Shown one piece after another: positions 60,719 to 64,000 of a stretch of DNA of 64,000 nucleotides. The position numbers and the translations under genes were made by a program. Location: NCBI RefSeq assembly GCF_034190915.1, contig NW_026947543.1:1302001-1366000 (forward strand), read 5' to 3'. The DNA comes from Cavia porcellus. Lineage: Eukaryota > Chordata > Mammalia > Rodentia > Caviidae. Under the pieces are notes generated by a model. It did no database searches. It saw only the letters and a list, made by a program, of their open reading frames with translations, and had not been told where the DNA came from. Numbering within the stretch: the first letter of the stretch is position 1; each line of letters starts with the position of its first letter.

Positions 60719-63158
60719 GGATGAATATTCCTGGCCTGGTATGCCACAATATTCTCTCTGAAGGCTTCACCACTCAGAATTTGTGGATGGAAATGCTTGC
60801 CAATCTACACATTGATGTACTTTCAATGGGATATTAAATATGCCAGGGCCTGGCAGATGACTTCTTCCATGTCCTATCCTTGAGCATACGCTTTTCCCTT
60901 GTCATGTCAGTCATTTGGCTGAGTCCTGTTCCCTAAGCTATTCAGTCAAGACTTATTGGCATCATTCACCTGCAGTAAAAGAGCTTTCTGTGAAATTTCT
61001 CAGCAGAAATACTCTGCAAGCACATAGCTTTGGATATGAGAGACAGTGGTGGAAGTTGAATTTCAAGGGCAGATATTTGAAAACAATGAAACAAGCCCCG
61101 AATAAGATCTTTACATGTTTCCCAGATGAATATGTTTGGAAATATGGGGGAAGATGGAGATCAAGGCTGGGAAGAGTGCACACCCATTTCAAGGTACAAA
61201 AACCAGGGAAAAACATGGGCAAGCAAGAGAGCTGGTTAATGTGATGTAAAAATCTTTGAGGATGAAAGGAAAATTATATTCTCATGATGATATAATCAGG
61301 CTGTAGAAGTGAAGTTCTCATGTGGGTTGTCCTATGTGTGGCCTTCTGCATTGGGCAGTGGATGCAGGATAGTAGATCTTCAAATAAATCTGGTGGAACA
61401 CAAAATACTGAAAAAAAATTCAGCCTAAATCCTGTGTATTCCTTAGCTTTGAGAACATATATGAATATTGTACGAAGTTTCAAAAGAGAAAATGTCTATT
61501 GGGTCATGGTTTCAACAATGAAATGGTCACTTCACATAACATTTTGAATTTTGCTTTCACAGTTGCTCATGTACCGGGCCTGAGTAAAGCAGAATGCAGA
61601 GTAAGCCTCATCAATAGTTGTGCATTCCATAAGTGGTTTTAAAACCAGTGAAACCCTTTGGACTTAATGTTTGTATTTAATTGGTTGATTGGTTTTGCAA
61701 ATTGTTTGTTTTACTATTTTTAACTTTGTGAGTCAGGGAAGCCCTCACTCATAGTGATTTCGACCTCTCCAAAAGCTCTGAAGTTATTCATGTAACAGCT
61801 ATTACATGCTATAAGTTTCTCCTATTAAAACTTGAAAGACTAACAGACTCTGCTACTTTTCATCTAAATTCAGTGTTGGGCTAACTTCAGTGTTGGACCT
61901 TTTACAAGTCCTTTGAAATGTGTCCTCCTCTAGTCACTGGTCGTGCTGGAATTTACTTTCTCGTGAAGACAGGATTTGAGCAAATTGACACAAGTCCAGT
62001 TTGCCACTACTCTGGACACCTGGTTAAATATCGAGTTCCCTAAATGGTGTGTGTTTTACTTTGATCTCTGCTCACACTTTGCTCATCCAGTTAGAACCAC
62101 AGGGCTCCAGGTCATAGCGTTCCAGGCCTAAACAAGAAAATTTCCATTTCATTTTGGGAGTTCATTCGTCTCTCATAATTACTTTTTCCACAAATGTGTG
62201 CTTCAGGAGAGGCCCTGTCCAAATGTGGAGAAGCCCATTTTCATTCACTCACTTTCAGACTTTCTAAGATTTTCAGTTACTAGAGGTTTGCCCAGACTTG
62301 CCATTGTCAAGGGACAGTGTACTTCACTTGAAGTTGTGCAGTATTACTTCATGTGTCTCCGTGGAAATTCCACCAATGGGAAACTCTTGCTGTAGTCATC
62401 TCCAAGTGTTTCTGCGTAAGAAAATATAACTAACAAAGGATGTGGTTTCAAGCAGAATGAGGAAAGGAGGGATCATCTTTATTTCAGTGCAGGTTGACCT
62501 TTCAAAGAAACAGTAATTCCTATCAAATAGGAGGTAAAATCTTTTGTAAAGAGACATGGACATGACACGCTCCACTTTATGTCACTTTTTTTAAAACTCC
62601 AAGGGCATTTGAGAAATTCTTGGCTGCTGAATTGTCCCTTTTTGCAAATTTCTCTTAGGTAAGACACTCCAGTTTCTTCAAACCATGGTACAGTTCCTTC
62701 CATGTAAAAAACCAAAGCAAAAAACAAAATAAATTAAAACAAAACCCATCAAATTACATTTGAGAACACACAATAGCTCAGTAGGCCCACTATTCAAGAA
62801 GCTAGACTACAGAATCCTCAGCCTTCAGCCCATGGCCTGAAGTTTTGTCTCTATCATGGCCCCTCAATTCCCTGGCATGTCCACATTAACTCATGAATCT
62901 TTACTCATTTCCTCTTCAAATGCACAGGATCCAATAGATTTGAACCCTGTTCACCTGGGCTGTAATCATCCAAGGACACACCAGAGGAAGGGCAGCCACT
63001 CCCTTGCCTGGGGCCTTGGAGCTTATCACAATAGAAATGGACACCTGAACAAGGGGAGCCAAAACAAAGAAAGGCATATTCCTAAAGCCTGAAGCACAGA
63101 AGCTACCTATAGACCAGTAGTGGGATTTCACAAATTATGTAAGAATCTCTGTGCACAT

Positions 63159-63276
63159 GCTTGGCATGGTCCCTCATGCCTATAAAACCAGCAATCTGGG
63201 GGCTGAGGTGGATGGATCCTTGGGAGTTCCAGTCCATCTTGGGCTACGAATTTATCTCAAGGCCTCTTTCAACAAC
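63159..63276 (+). repeat. B1/proto-B1-like SINE, unit 17
   Basis: Same insertion, with the CCTATAAAACCAGC mark of unit 15. Confidence 0.75.
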
Positions 63277-63842
63277 TACATAAGATGCTGTTTCCAAAAA
63301 GAGGACAACATTAAACTAGACACACTTGGTCTAGGTCCCTGGGTTCACTACATGAGTTGTGGAGTCTAATTATTCCATGCCATGAGAAAATACCTGGGAT
63401 TTTTAGTGAAAGGGGCATTTGCATCCCTTTTCTAAGGGTTTCCCTTTCACTATGTTACAGTTGAATTCTGGGAAAACCTGCTGGTGATAAGGTATTGAGC
63501 TAGTACCTCATGTTTAGTGTTCAGGGTTATGCTGGAATGGCTGCAGACCTCCTTGAAATAGCGATTGCAGACAAGTGAACCCCGAGGAAGCTGGATAGTT
63601 GAAGCAGGCACTCCAAATATTCATGCACTGCAAGGATTCACTTTCATTTTGGGTCTCATCTTCTGGTTGCTGGCTTTTAGTGCTAACTGATACTACCATG
63701 CTGGCAGTAATCCAGCAGAGACTGCATTTATGGTTTGCAGGTTTGTTTCCCAAGCCACCAGAAAATTAGCAGAACCCAAATCATTGTGGCATTTTCTTTC
63801 CTCCCTTGAAACTTTTGGCTTTCTAAGTTTGATAATTGAATA

Positions 63843-64000
63843 GACTGGGCTAGTCATCTTTGGACCCCATATACCACAAACAGTGCTAAAGACAGAGCCA
63901 ATTACTTCCCTCCACTTGTCAAAATATGTCAAATTTGCTTGATCACCACAACTTCAAAGAAAATTCTGAGGCAACTTAGAGAGGTGAATCAAATACTGCA
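63843..64000 (+). promoter_or_regulatory. Candidate promoter, unit 17, truncated by window end
   Basis: Only the first 158 bp of module A are present, including the forward CCAAT near 63899; the X-boxes lie beyond the window. Confidence 0.3.

Larger units (their letters stand above)
57726..61570 (+). repeat. Array unit 16 (shortest unit)
   Basis: Length is 3845 bp because three single bases are lost near 60022 (GACCCATATACC), 60190 (GAAAGTTCAGAG) and 60366 (CCAAAATTTTTCC). It lacks all the marks that tie unit 15 to unit 17. It shares ACGGCAAGGG near 58751 with units 11-13. Confidence 0.95.
1..64000 (+). repeat. Macrosatellite array, ~3.85 kb unit, 16 full copies plus a partial one
   Basis: The sequence starting GTACCAGGCCTGAG at position 1 returns at sixteen further places spaced 3845-3851 bp apart, always in the same orientation, and the intervening sequence is nearly the same throughout. 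Ten consecutive units are exactly 3848 bp. The window begins and ends inside the array, so true copy number and flanks are unknown. Units carry the same SINE at the same site, so the SINE was inserted before amplification. CpG dinucleotides are rare. The unit has no long open frame, which separates it from gene-bearing macrosatellites such as those carrying DUX4 or USP17 genes. Rodent origin is inferred from the SINE type; the locus was not identified. Confidence 0.98.
61571..64000 (+). repeat. Array unit 17, partial (cut by window end)
   Basis: The first 2430 bp of a unit that continues beyond the window. It matches unit 15 at its diagnostic sites, and adds CAATAGATTTG near 62933 and GGTTTGTTTCCC near 63739. 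It stops inside module A, before the first X-box. Confidence 0.95.

Noticed and set aside
1..64000. Regular repeats as a CRISPR array or a prokaryotic operon cluster
   Set aside because: Repeats are 3.85 kb, not 25-45 bp with unique spacers, and the many short open frames begin mainly at GTG or TTG, overlap on both strands and resemble no bacterial protein.
3848..64000. Annotating each ORF copy as a separate gene
   Set aside because: The copies arise from tandem duplication; none shows family similarity and many lack an ATG, so listing them would present noise as genes.

Overview
The whole window is a single tandem array of a unit of about 3.85 kb: sixteen complete units and a partial seventeenth, all head to tail on the same strand, with no flanking unique sequence at either end. 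Taking the recurring GTACC(A/G)GGCCTGAG as an arbitrary unit start, units begin at 1, 3848, 7698, 11549, 15399, 19247, 23095, 26943, 30791, 34639, 38487, 42335, 46183, 50031, 53879, 57726 and 61571. Lengths are 3847, 3850, 3851, 3850, ten units of exactly 3848, then 3847 and 3845. This is a macrosatellite in a vertebrate genome. Strong CpG scarcity points to a mammal, and a 7SL-derived monomeric SINE of the B1/proto-B1 type at the same place in every unit points to a rodent. I could not name the species, the chromosome or a previously described macrosatellite.

No recognisable protein-coding gene, rRNA or tRNA is present. Open frames are short (about 110 codons at most), many lack an ATG, and they appear on both strands. 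Two ATG frames are worth a note. One of 78 codons is open in every unit except unit 2. One of 75 codons, with a hydrophobic N-terminus, is open in units 5-16 but broken in units 1-4.

Each unit has the same order: about 1.1 kb of unassigned AT-rich sequence; a juxtaposed splice acceptor/donor motif; an A-rich tract; the 78-codon frame; the SINE; an octamer motif; and then a tandem duplication of about 322 bp (modules A and B). Each module carries a near-perfect RFX-type X-box palindrome (GTTGCCAGGCAAC) followed 14 bp later by an inverted CCAAT box (ATTGG). After the modules come an AP-1-like TGAGTCA, a third X-box-like site (GTKGCCATGGAGAC) and a TATA-like ATTTAAATA or ATATAAATA. The last ~850 bp hold an AATAAA and a good splice acceptor at the unit junction. 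The ordered sites look like a plus-strand promoter repeated in each unit. That is inference: nothing here proves transcription.

Array history can be read from diagnostic variants. Units 1-4 form a diverged group with a damaged CCAAT box in module B, unit 2 is a patchwork, unit 5 is transitional and units 6-17 are more uniform. Several long tracts recur at lags of one, two or three units (5-6 to 8-9, 6 to 7, 7-8 to 9-10, 9 to 10, 12 to 13, 15 to 17), as expected from unequal exchange and gene conversion. All comparisons were made by eye; no alignment or database search was run.
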